Shown: positions 56,301 through 61,424 of the stretch, one piece after another
Numbering within the stretch: position 1 is the first letter of the stretch
How the letters are laid out: every line of letters starts with the position of its first letter
Source: Stieleria tagensis
GTDB lineage: Bacteria > Planctomycetota > Planctomycetia > Pirellulales > Pirellulaceae
Direction: 5' to 3'
DNA length: 61,424 nucleotides
Assembly (NCBI RefSeq): GCF_024129865.1
Contig: NZ_JAMYFE010000135.1
Location: forward strand, 1-61,424
Position numbers and translations under genes: made by a program
Notes under the pieces: model-generated
Seen by the model: the letters and a program-made list of their open reading frames with translations, nothing else
Told to the model about the DNA's origin: nothing
Databases searched by the model: none

Positions 56301-59300
56301 TTTCCAGCGGCCAGCGGAAACAGGCCGCTGGCCCGTTGATCGCCTTGGTAGGGTAACGTTGCGTTGGCATAGTGGTACACGCTGTCTGACGCGTCGTCGA
56401 CAATCCAAACACCATCGCCCCCAGCGGGATTAATGGTGATCCCTGTCGGCGACGTGTTGTCCGGATCGATGTTCCACCAATTGAGAAAAGCACCATCCAT
56501 TTCGTAGGCAAATACTTTGTGGCTGACGCCATCCACCACCCATAACGTCTGACCATCAGTGGTGATGCCGCGAGGATGTCGGTTGCCATACGCCAACCGG
56601 AACCCCGATTTCGCCGACTGCGCCCCCGATAGACGACCGGCGGCACCGGCGTATCGTTTGACGGTGTTGGTCCCGTCGTCAACGATCCAAATGTCTGTAC
56701 CATCGGTTGCGATGCCCTCCGGTGCACTCAGCCCGCGGGCGGTCCAATCACCCAACAACGTTTCGCCATCACTGTCGTACACATAGACGCGCTCACGCGA
56801 GCCTTCTTCACTGATCACCCAGATCGGATTGCCATCTTGATTGGTGGTGACGCCACGCGCATTGATCGATCGCGTAACATCAAATCCAGAAAGCGAACTC
56901 CCAACGGTGTCGTAACGTTCCACTCGATCGGAAGCATCGGTCACGAAAAAACGCGTCGACACCGGTGCGATGAAGCCTGCATCGCGACAAAATTCGATGT
57001 CCGTGATCGCACCGCTGCCGGCTAGATGAACCTCCATGCGTGAAACCCCGACCGCATCGAGGACGACTCGGGAGTATCCGTTGTTGCCGGAGTTGGCGAT
57101 GGAGGTGGAAGCGATCAACGTTCCGGAGTGATCGAACAGATCAACGTGATTGTCGCCCGATTGCACGTCCAACATCCCCAGTTCGTCGATCATGACCGGC
57201 TGTTCAAAATCAAACACCAACGTTCCACCGCGGGCGTTGTCATCCGGATCCGATGTATCCCCGTCTTCGCTAATGATCAATACGTTTTCGTGACTGACGG
57301 AATTACTTGCCCCACCGCTGCCAACGCCCGGTCCGCCGTATCGTCTGGCGGGTGATCCCAGATCGGAATCGCCACCGGTGGGTGCGGACGAATCGAAAAT
57401 CATCGCGGGCCGGGACGCATCGGCGCTGGAGACGGTGAAACCGATCGAGGCGAATTGGTCGGAAAGGATTGTTCCGGCGGGCATCGGAATCCCGAATCCG
57501 TCGACATTGAAGTCCACATTGGGCAGCCAGGCGCTGCTGCTTTGGGTCACACTCACATCCAGCAGGTTCGACAGATAGCCCGCCGAGTTGTCTTCGTCAA
57601 AGGCCGTCGCCTGGATCGTGTGTTGACCGATAGCGGAATAACGATGAGTGGCGTGATCCGAATCACCGGAGACCGTCTCGACCAATCCGTCGCCCCAGTC
57701 GATTTGCCAATGGGTGATCGTGTCTGCGCCAGGATCAACACTAACAAGATCAAGCGAATAGGTTGTCTGAGATTCGACAGTCGCTTCGCCAGCGATGCTC
57801 AGCACGGGGTCGACGTTGATTGCGGTGACAAGCAAATCCTCGGCTGGATACACATTGACACCGTCGGTTGCCCATCCGCTGATTCGATACTCCAGATCGC
57901 CATCGGGCAGCACGCTGGCAAACTCCAGCGAGTCGCCGTCGAGCGTTTGTGTGGCGAGCATGCCGGCAGGGGAGTGCAGCCCCAATGTCCACGAAGTTGG
58001 ATCCGTATGGGGAGACGACAAGGTGGCGGTGTAGATGTTTCCTTCGGCCACGTTCGAATCACCCAGAATCTGAACGCGGGGCAAATCGCGGCAAAAAACC
58101 AGATCGGTCACCGCGCCGCTGCCAGCGAAATCAACTTCCATACGGCTGACGTTGGCGGCGTCGAGTGTCATTGTTTCAAAAGCGTTGTCACCGCCGCTGA
58201 TCGCGGGGACGGAATCGATCAGGTCGCCAGCCGCATCAAACAGTCGAACAACCGTGTTTTCACGCGCATCGATGTCCAGCAACGAGATTTCATCGAGCTG
58301 CACCGGATGGTCAAAACGAAAGATCAACCTGCCGCCGGAAGCATTGTCGTCTGGATCGGAGGAGTCGGAGTCTTCGCTGATGATCAAAACACGACCATGC
58401 GACTGCGAGTTTTCACCGGCTTTGCCTGCCCGGCCGCCGCTGCCGACACCGCTGCCGCCAAAGTCGATATGGGGTGAACCAAGATCCGAATCACCACCGG
58501 TGGGCAATGCGGAATCGAAGATCATCGCCGGATGACGGATCGGATCATGGGTTGTGATGTGAACGCCCCATAGCGCCCATTGATCGTCAATGATTTCACC
58601 GGTGGCCAGCGGCGCGCCTGTGATTCCATTTTCAAAGTCAATCACCGGCAAACAAGCACCACGGACTGCTTCTTCATCTTCGACAGTGATTTGCAGCGTG
58701 CCGTCAACCACACCGCCGTCATCATCCGCCACGGTCACAGTGACGTCGAAGACACCTTGGCTTGCGTACAGATGCGACGCACCAATTGTGGCCGTCGTTG
58801 GCCCCTCCGGTCCGGCGATCGATTCGTCCAGATCATCAATCGTTGTGACAGGGCTTCCGTCGCCCCAGTCGATCGTGGCGGTCAACGTTTCTTCGGTGGA
58901 TCCCGTTGTAAATCCGGCATCAGTGACCAGCGCGAGACCGTCGAATCGAGTCAGACGATTGGTGACCGCCGTGATCTGGGCAAGCTCAGAAAGAACCGGT
59001 GGCGTATTGGCAACCGTCGCGACCGAGCGCGTGCTGACCGAGGTGCCATTGCCGTCGATCATTGTGACGGTGATGTCGTAGCGGTTGTTGTCCGCATAGA
59101 TGTGATCCGCCGCAATCAACCCGCTGAATCCATCGGCTTCGGCAGTAATCGTCATCTCATTGGAAACGCCATCTCCCCAGTCGATCGTGGCGGAATAGTT
59201 TCCGACTTGGCCAGGGTCTTCAAAGGTCGTGCTGACCGTGACCGAGCGGCCTTCATCGGTAACCAAGTTCTCCAGGGCGGCCAAGCTGACGATCGGATCG

Positions 59301-61033
59301 GTCACACCGGTGCGGATCGGTGACAGTGCCAGATTGGAATCGGCTAGCGTGACAATGATGTCGTCGACCGAATCACCAGTTGTAAGCGGAGCCGTCGCAA
59401 TCGCAGAGACTGCCGATCCAAACCCTGACAATGAAATGGACTGAGAAACAAAATTGCGGTGTCCGTCTGCGTTATAAATTGTCAGAGCGTCGGTTCCAGC
59501 ATCCACCAAGACAATGTCCGGTGCACCATTTCCGTCGACATCGCCGATGGCCATGTCGACGGCCGCACTCAGATTTCCGGGCAACGTGATCCGATTAAGT
59601 TCATCTGAAAAAATGAGATCGGGCGAGATCGCGACGTTGTCGATCGTTGCGATCGAACGGTTGCCGGGAGGATTCCCAATCAGATCAAACACCAATTTCG
59701 CATTCTGGCCGGCGATCAATCCGGTGACATCCAGCGTCACGGTTGATCCACTGACGGTGACCCCGTCGGCGACCGATGCGGCGCTGCCAGAGGAATGGTT
59801 AAAAAAAGCGGTTGAATGTGCAATGTGCGTCGGCACAACAGACTTTTGATCAGCATCAAGCAGCGAGACTTCAAATGCATCCGGCACACCCCCGGCAACG
59901 GGATCCAGAGCCAATGCGACGAAGTCAAATGAGAGCGATGTTGCGCCCTCAGGGATAACAATCGTTTGTTGCAGCGAGGTCAGGAAGGATTCATTTTCGG
60001 TGAACTGCGCCGCGCCGCCGAGTGCATTGATTCGTCCCGGCGCCGCGTCCGCTGCAGTACCGACGACCTCCGTCTGCCAACCGCTCAGCCCCGCTGAAAA
60101 GTCTCCGTTGACGATCACCGAGGCATCGCGGGGATCATCGGAACTGAACAGCAGAAACGACTCCGTAGCCGTTGTCACCGCCAGGTCTGTGTTGCCGTCG
60201 CTGTCGAAGTCGGCCTTGCCGAAGCCGACGATCGATGCATTTTCGACCGTCGTCAAATCGTCGCGGCGAAGCAGTGAACCGCTACCGATGACACCTTCGA
60301 AGAACACAATCGATCCATCCGCATGCCCGACCACAAGATCGGGTAACCCATCACCAATGACATCGGCGGCGATCGCTGTTGTGGGCGAAGCGACGCCGGT
60401 GAAATAGGTCTGCGGCGACGCAAACGTTCCCCCGGCAAGCCCGGGATAGACCAGCACAGCGTCGCTGGCCGATGCAACGACGACCAAATCGCGGGAAAGA
60501 TCCGTGTCGATGAAATCAACCAGCATTGTGTTTTGCCCGGTCGATGTGAATCCGCCCACTGAAAATTCGCTCGAATCTGGCGCCGACAAGGTTTGCACGA
60601 CGCTGAATCCACCTTGCAAATCATTGTGCAAGACACTGATCGCTTCAGCAGACTGCAGCACCAAATCGGTTTGCGGGTCTGCGTTCAACCGCTGGGCGAC
60701 CATGGTTTGTTGCGGGCCGAGCAAGGTGTCGATTGTTTGAATCGTTTCCCAGCGGTTGTCATCGGGGCTGCGGTGAGCCACGGTCAAATCACCGCCGGAG
60801 CCGAGCAGAATCGCATCAGGCGCGGCATCGCCACCGAAGGTCCCGACGCCGATGGCAACCGGATTTTCGACCGTCGGCAAAACATGTGTCGGATCCGAAA
60901 GCACCGCCAACAGGCGGCGGTCTTCCAATTGTTGCATCAACGAAAGACGACGTTTTTGGCCACGTCGACGTTTTGCCGCACGAGACTTGGTTGGCCGAGA
61001 AAAGTAACCAGCGCCGGACGAGAAAGGTGCCAT
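44375..61033 (-). CDS. Giant RHS/YD-repeat polymorphic toxin with split Hint domain and HNH nuclease tip
   Basis: 5552 residues from ATG 61033. Approximate order: basic N-terminus with LEDRRLLA at 36-43 (LEPR-xLL type export/anchoring motif of planctomycetes); FG-GAP/VCBS-like repeats (45-560, DxDGNGAPDIVLVDAG); PKD-like domains (585-800, TIDWGDG); two similar jelly-roll/PEP-like blocks (about 810-1350); an NHL-like propeller (1370-1590, GIATDGTDIWIVDDGTN); eight pre-peptidase-type repeats (1590-2430); a CARDB-like domain (2430-2570); a VWA domain with DVSRS MIDAS (2600-2830); He-PIG/cadherin-like Ig domains (3000-3290); YD repeats (3480-4860); RHS core GLYDYRARHYDPTTGRF near 4870; Hint domain 5082-5396, split by an insert; nuclease tip to 5552 (WHHINDVKRNPTLADVPNNV). 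Likely secreted or surface-bound with contact-dependent delivery. The downstream gene is the probable immunity. Confidence 0.9.
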   Translation of the reverse strand: MAPFSSGAGYFSRPTKSRAAKRRRGQKRRLSLMQQLEDRRLLAVLSDPTHVLPTVENPVAIGVGTFGGDAAPDAILLGSGGDLTVAHRSPDDNRWETIQTIDTLLGPQQTMVAQRLNADPQTDLVLQSAEAISVLHNDLQGGFSVVQTLSAPDSSEFSVGGFTSTGQNTMLVDFIDTDLSRDLVVVASASDAVLVYPGLAGGTFASPQTYFTGVASPTTAIAADVIGDGLPDLVVGHADGSIVFFEGVIGSGSLLRRDDLTTVENASIVGFGKADFDSDGNTDLAVTTATESFLLFSSDDPRDASVIVNGDFSAGLSGWQTEVVGTAADAAPGRINALGGAAQFTENESFLTSLQQTIVIPEGATSLSFDFVALALDPVAGGVPDAFEVSLLDADQKSVVPTHIAHSTAFFNHSSGSAASVADGVTVSGSTVTLDVTGLIAGQNAKLVFDLIGNPPGNRSIATIDNVAISPDLIFSDELNRITLPGNLSAAVDMAIGDVDGNGAPDIVLVDAGTDALTIYNADGHRNFVSQSISLSGFGSAVSAIATAPLTTGDSVDDIIVTLADSNLALSPIRTGVTDPIVSLAALENLVTDEGRSVTVSTTFEDPGQVGNYSATIDWGDGVSNEMTITAEADGFSGLIAADHIYADNNRYDITVTMIDGNGTSVSTRSVATVANTPPVLSELAQITAVTNRLTRFDGLALVTDAGFTTGSTEETLTATIDWGDGSPVTTIDDLDESIAGPEGPTTATIGASHLYASQGVFDVTVTVADDDGGVVDGTLQITVEDEEAVRGACLPVIDFENGITGAPLATGEIIDDQWALWGVHITTHDPIRHPAMIFDSALPTGGDSDLGSPHIDFGGSGVGSGGRAGKAGENSQSHGRVLIISEDSDSSDPDDNASGGRLIFRFDHPVQLDEISLLDIDARENTVVRLFDAAGDLIDSVPAISGGDNAFETMTLDAANVSRMEVDFAGSGAVTDLVFCRDLPRVQILGDSNVAEGNIYTATLSSPHTDPTSWTLGLHSPAGMLATQTLDGDSLEFASVLPDGDLEYRISGWATDGVNVYPAEDLLVTAINVDPVLSIAGEATVESQTTYSLDLVSVDPGADTITHWQIDWGDGLVETVSGDSDHATHRYSAIGQHTIQATAFDEDNSAGYLSNLLDVSVTQSSSAWLPNVDFNVDGFGIPMPAGTILSDQFASIGFTVSSADASRPAMIFDSSAPTGGDSDLGSPARRYGGPGVGSGGASNSVSHENVLIISEDGDTSDPDDNARGGTLVFDFEQPVMIDELGMLDVQSGDNHVDLFDHSGTLIASTSIANSGNNGYSRVVLDAVGVSRMEVHLAGSGAITDIEFCRDAGFIAPVSTRFFVTDASDRVERYDTVGSSLSGFDVTRSINARGVTTNQDGNPIWVISEEGSRERVYVYDSDGETLLGDWTARGLSAPEGIATDGTDIWIVDDGTNTVKRYAGAAGRLSGAQSAKSGFRLAYGNRHPRGITTDGQTLWVVDGVSHKVFAYEMDGAFLNWWNIDPDNTSPTGITINPAGGDGVWIVDDASDSVYHYANATLPYQGDQRASGLFPLAAGNTSPTGIADPATIIHVGDAVSGTLTEAGQVDEYEFTKSFRPVFLQVDDVSGGQIRLNYDSSSGDPATALFGPGQVTELTYFGPGTFSFSVSVGSGTPTYDVSLLEPPPPSFASINQGDTVTDSIDAAYATDLWSFIGAAGQAISIDVAVDIPGLVLEIVDTSASGGLNHSPLFSGPFSDTGSIALPSTGGYEVSIFSPTAWTGAYEFTVNAAPLPSITLGTAVTGQIQASGAVDAYTLSGIAGQSLNFDVVTAGPFTFSLFGPSGQTIFSDLMADYSGVPIDQNEVTLPTTGDYTVTVDSDDGEGFSTGPYEFIVTDQLIASTTINLGDRVRSDLASENEIDRYVFTIAPDQAIELDFTEITGGPLETMITDTSGVIVNHAVSALADDHDFGPQITVPGTYTLQLSGSGSSTAYDFTLLEAIYTTTQLVDGDTVAGEIASAAELDVYSFVAGVGDRINVDFSSVSAELTSELVAPDGSVIRRETSDRPFEHRVFDLETTQSGTYTFQISAGGGQTPSYSFQYTRAALQPPVTIELGQSIEETFDVHRSVNQYTFEANSGDAFFVNYNDLTGGTIATRVLDPDGQELFSRVSSTTDSHDSGRILAPKDGTYTIRVGAVDEDLASYQFRLDVAPETKQSIELGALYFGEIISPGSINTYDFTAESGDSLYLDLVSLSDQVGIREDFNDLQATLIGPSGEVVQETDFRAEVRPTGVATNLTESGLYRLVIAGSGDDLLQYEFQLNDVTPAPAVAIELGQLVSDSIDVAGETLSYLFPAVVGAELTLDVLLNEIYLAVPSFEFSIIGPSGNVEVERVEEHTTFTVMETGQYQIRVDNRETSPSDLNGDFSFRLLSDPATAIPSPADLIVSAVTVDPISVGNPAAVQVNWTVTNIGTATAQSWNANPWFDRVIVSNDNDSPDVRQRVFAEVPHSAPLAAGESYTATATIALPPDIEGAFWAFVETNATNRVYEGQNSNNNTRRADSLTAIFPAQRVDSAGPAIEVSPPDGSVYPTGTELTLSGKAGRSNQSINAVFVVDVSRSTRDVTGLDVNGDGVGDAGDDLNGDSSIGDILDAEIGAAIRLTEHLQLRSDDIRVSTVLFAGSSTIMDAGPERFNQFFADPAADTTYFGELANFQTALRNLTDDETRVFRPDTVTNGTSFTPPILNVNELLAAAQPADRTLVYFLTDGQAFDPDPIPLAGVADQGIEFYAFQLGGESVTAELDDLANSIDADPSSSGRAIAVSSIDQLSNHLLSTIDVQSVTVNGIPVTAIDPAGNFFTPVSLAAGANPFTVVATTTVGTSSETNLTLFGEDAAPVLELDSLEPAVPGLQARYSGTTFNRTSNQLHTTLAVDNQSMESVSAPLVATFTDLDPASIKVLDADGDTTAGAPYVVLDSEMDPLLLAGAVGGATALTFSNPNRSRFSMQVQFETTGNSAPVFTGVPVLAAEVGQLYSYNVGHFDHEADVITTRLIEGPPEMSLSENQLTWMPAAVDVGHHRVVVEISDSRGGNATQEFTLLVPSGLPNHPPLILSTPQRVATINQPFVYDILAVDPERSSVTLSIESPSPAGASVSGTRLTWTPESSQIGQHSITILATDTDGLIARQSFDLEVRAVNSAPTFTTTPVTEVLAGEPYFYPAVAVDSDDQVAYSVDGPTGITVDARTGRVDWPRAFVVSGSYPITLTATDERGLASEQDYTLTVSSDNQPPLVDIASTTNLLNLGETARITVFARDNVELAGVSLSIDGIDVPIDSESGFDYVAENPGIKEVVFTAIDAAGNVATIELDPFLRVIDPSDTTAPIIEITSPLPGDVVTYLTDIVGTVTDDNLEYYEVQVALSGTNEYRPVSRNTFRPDPGGIGVVSDVLGVFDPTLLANDFYDIRIVAQDTNGNISKRTTSLSVEGAAKLGNFRIELTDATIPVAGIPIQINRIYDTLDAPYDGDFGYGWRLDVASPRIRESVPVSESEAAGAGIFGANPFKIGTRVYMNLPDGRRVGFTFDPIPEPQLLETLWRPRFVPDPGVFHRLEVDKVSLQQNADGTFGLYLLGFPYNPDTYTLVTNDQLRYTYNQFAEIELQSIEDRNNVVLTFDQSGIHSSAGPGITWDRNEFGRITQIIDTAGNPLTYTYSPSGELVGVTNQVGDTLSMTYLSDPAHYLETITDPRGITVATNQFDEEGRLTGETDGRGNTAPRQYDVAGNLEILGDRLGNETVLIFDDRGNTLQMTDPLGNRTLMEYDAHDNLISYTDREGYETTVTYDDRGNVLSVTDAMGGVKTIQYDDRNGITQVTDPLGRVTQFTFDANGNLASTINAGGDVTSVTRDTLGRQLSFTDQFGLVTQFEYDTATLVANRVIWPDGTSRQYDVNAMGMITQTTDERGNVNRFVSDEAGRRTEMIDAEGGSIRIGYTDGLLTSMTNQADFVTGYRYDANGQVIAHIDASGNTMQYIRDAEGRVVETLDPEGRRVFTTYDAIGNVTEQTINPTYNYKYNPRGQVVQEISATGAVTQYTYDALGRVETVTSPEGRAQTYVYDAVGNVVELIDGLGTTTFEYDFFDQVTEIVDPLGISQRWTYDQVGNVTSFTDGQDNTWAFGINPAKRSAVPTSSLVPMVQFSGGRNDQLVDVTDPLGNTTTFDYDAAGNLISEVDALGRVYRFEYDTRNQLTKVIDPTDHFTSFDYDAVGNQIRFTDKHGNATEYAYDPTGNLSQVTDALGQVSSYSFDGNGNLTALVDQAGSATTYTYDNLDRLTQVENALGHSILYEYDADSNLLRYTDQQGNQWKFAYDLDRLMTQAEMPDGGTYRYTYDEVGLRTEEADPLGRIRQYEYDAASRLTKEIDPDGFEILYTYDDRHLLTSFTDGAGNVRRYDYDKIGRLVRDTDALDASTIYQYDAVDNLTAVLDRLGRRIEYSYDSLDRMTEERWVGSPDNRSIGFSYDATGNLLTAGDVNSHYQYQYDALNRVISDDNLGTPNVPRNHLTYGFDSRGNLETIRDQSGTQVQLVFDSINRPVEISWDGGGVSPVLVEMDYNVRDGLSQIRRYTNAGTPILVGLSNYTFDTSGRMTRVEHLWASGDEISAVDYGYNLASELISTTDRGVFRQYDRDGRGQVTAVADASGILEEYVFDGAGNRTSDDDQVSTGNRLESDGDYDYQYDAVGNLIGKTRITDGQVTEYTYDYRNRLTSVVVTADDGVVETQTHFVYDVFDRKIIREVDGVVQTTVYDGSRVWADHQADGTVIAKYLYGTEAIDHLIARDRPGEGTAWYLQDRLFSVRDVVDSAGNVLDSIDYDSFGNISSESDPAAGDRFKFTGREWEASIGLYDYRARHYDPTTGRFSSEDSWGISAGDTNFYRYVGNSPTDFIDPSGHIAASTYASVVSSVIFSIIDVDFSCFTESTTVFSVGAGVPFTDIYQEFYSRGIEGGGIPTPAAVDVQIMSCALLGVAAWSNGVFAEFSTVLSLLSQSQSDPPRGCTNYHDVQSLNFITDYSVTVRASCGGDGPPYYVVNNDNRFQINTGFGGSPHSNCFIAGTHVLVVDDNLSSSKLFSNDLSDSHLAVSDWTPLIVGLVGLATTLGIAKSSQKLRSLTAAQTATDEFWSQFEPESPEMAEPLDDELIEDTLRRRPIQTVQLAAEINDVQRLRSSVHSPAVTLDSDADLRRNTTTFGQLARWGLAVILMIACTLPLLSVQPSIRLGPDSIADMTFETSVASKPIESIVPGDTVLAWDEAFQREMPRTVLRVFRNSADHIHRITITSSDGRRQTIGTTCTHPFWVIGSGWTDASTLQVGDQLQEPGGRVSQVSGHETEFSEDGIATYNFEVEGSHTYFAAASSQADAVLVHNTSKRPRRVGRLKQRISSGLKRTLGRRAKTPQCGVPKKLTAKEVKNARQRGVYAAKAAERKLIQDGHPGTANQGGFTWPERKQIAETGQYPSDVRWHHINDVKRNPTLADVPNNVVPSRGGAAGHVNNFHQNGGTQGGSSGQMLDREGLSQQHLNGGG

Positions 61034-61424
61034 CGTAGCCCCGCCATGAAATCGAAATGTTTCTTACACTTGAATTCAAAAGGCTGGCTGATTCGCCCAG
61101 TCATAGGACGAGGGACATTGGCAACAAGGCCGACGTTCCGTTAAGCGAGCCTCACGCAGAACGCGTCGTACAAAAGCTACGGCCTCCGAATGGCCAGGTC
61201 AACCACCCCCTGAAAAGATGCCCCCAAGAAATCGAATGGGAAGGTTGGTGTCGTCGACAGAGAGTTGCGCAGTTCCAGAGTCGACTCGTCGATTAGGACG
61301 GTCCAGCGGTGAAACGCTGGTCTAACAACTTTCTCACAAGCGCGACGCGTGGGCTTTGAAGCCAGACCCGACGCGTGATCGAGGGATTGAGGGTGTTAGC
61401 GGGATCCCTCGCTCACGCTCTTTG
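61034..61424. other. Upstream region of the giant toxin gene
   Basis: No convincing gene. The toxin start at 61033 is preceded by GGCGGGGCTACG on the minus strand, a weak Shine-Dalgarno. The promoter should lie within about 61040-61200. The end of the window carries a palindromic repeat copy. Confidence 0.55.
61366..61421. repeat. Palindromic intergenic repeat, further copy (GACGCGTGATCGAGGGATT)
   Basis: It reads CCCGACGCGTGATCGAGG, then GATTGAGGGTGTTAGCGG, then GATCCCTCGCTCACGCTC, the same plan as the element at 233-318. An extra partial GCGACGCGTGGGCTTTGAAG precedes it at about 61351. Confidence 0.75.

Noticed and set aside
44500-61000. Many plus-strand frames inside the giant toxin region (e.g. 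57455-58477)
   Set aside because: They are antisense shadows of the 5552-codon gene; their repeated similar texts mirror its repeated domains.
44375-61033. Possible assembly fusion of separate genes into the giant frame
   Set aside because: The domain order from N-terminal export motif through shell to Hint and tip is coherent and the frame has no stop over 16.7 kb, so one gene is the simplest reading; read coverage could confirm it.
1-61424. CRISPR array or tRNA/rRNA gene
   Set aside because: No regularly spaced direct repeats and no cloverleaf or rRNA-like sequence were recognised by eye; a tRNA scan would be needed to exclude a missed tRNA.

Overview
The window is chromosomal DNA of a planctomycete, most likely a marine Pirellulaceae (Rhodopirellula-like) bacterium. 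The evidence is the gene content: a planctomycete-type cytochrome c protein with two CxxCH motifs (PSD1 type) followed by a twin-arginine DUF1501 protein, four secreted sulfatases, an ECF sigma factor overlapping a membrane Ser/Thr kinase, methanofuran-type C1 cofactor genes, and a giant surface protein carrying the planctomycete LEPR-xLL-like N-terminal motif. Several families of short palindromic repeats lie between the genes. This assignment is inferred from protein families, not from a 16S gene or any database search.

Layout. 1-420: a repeat-rich intergenic stretch. 420-3779 (+): sigma factor, zinc-finger Ser/Thr kinase and polysaccharide-export-like protein, with start/stop overlaps. 13557-3744 (-): an eleven-gene train of sufR-like regulator, sufC, sufB, sufD, a DUF59 (SufT-like) protein, three methanofuran biosynthesis homologues (ATP-grasp MfnD-like, hydantoinase-fold MfnF-like, amino-acid-kinase MfnE-like), a carbamoyltransferase, an SxtJ-like membrane protein and a DUF5989 protein. 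Gaps are 72 nt or less, or genes overlap. 13887-17403 (+): glucose-dehydrogenase-like enzyme and ribosomal protein S1, with a clear terminator. 17551-20126: UbiA prenyltransferase and DUF1206 membrane protein. A pair of inverted palindromic repeat elements lies beside these genes. 20236-24812 (+): two overlapping secreted amidohydrolase-family genes. 24827-26125 (-): TPR-methyltransferase.

26395-39112 (+): a degradation island of sulfatase, PSD1 cytochrome, DUF1501, sulfatase, alpha/beta hydrolase, sulfatase, and sulfatase with a C-terminal beta-sandwich. It probably acts on a sulfated, esterified polysaccharide. The substrate cannot be read from the sequence.

39113-44371: an accessory segment. 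It holds a displaced Hint/AHH-nuclease toxin tip broken by one in-frame stop, an Imm11-like immunity gene, an IS5-family transposase remnant, an RNA-repair pair (Rnl-type RNA ligase and HD-Pnk end-healing enzyme) with a small unknown protein, and an immunity-like gene. 44375-61033 (-): a single 5552-codon gene for a giant secreted or surface RHS/YD-repeat polymorphic toxin. Its C-terminal Hint domain is split by a membrane-spanning insert and is followed by an HNH-type nuclease tip. 61034-61424: upstream region with repeats.

The two points most worth following up are the RNA-repair pair sitting between two nuclease toxin/immunity modules, and the split Hint domain with transmembrane insert in the giant toxin. 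No tRNA, rRNA or CRISPR array was recognised.
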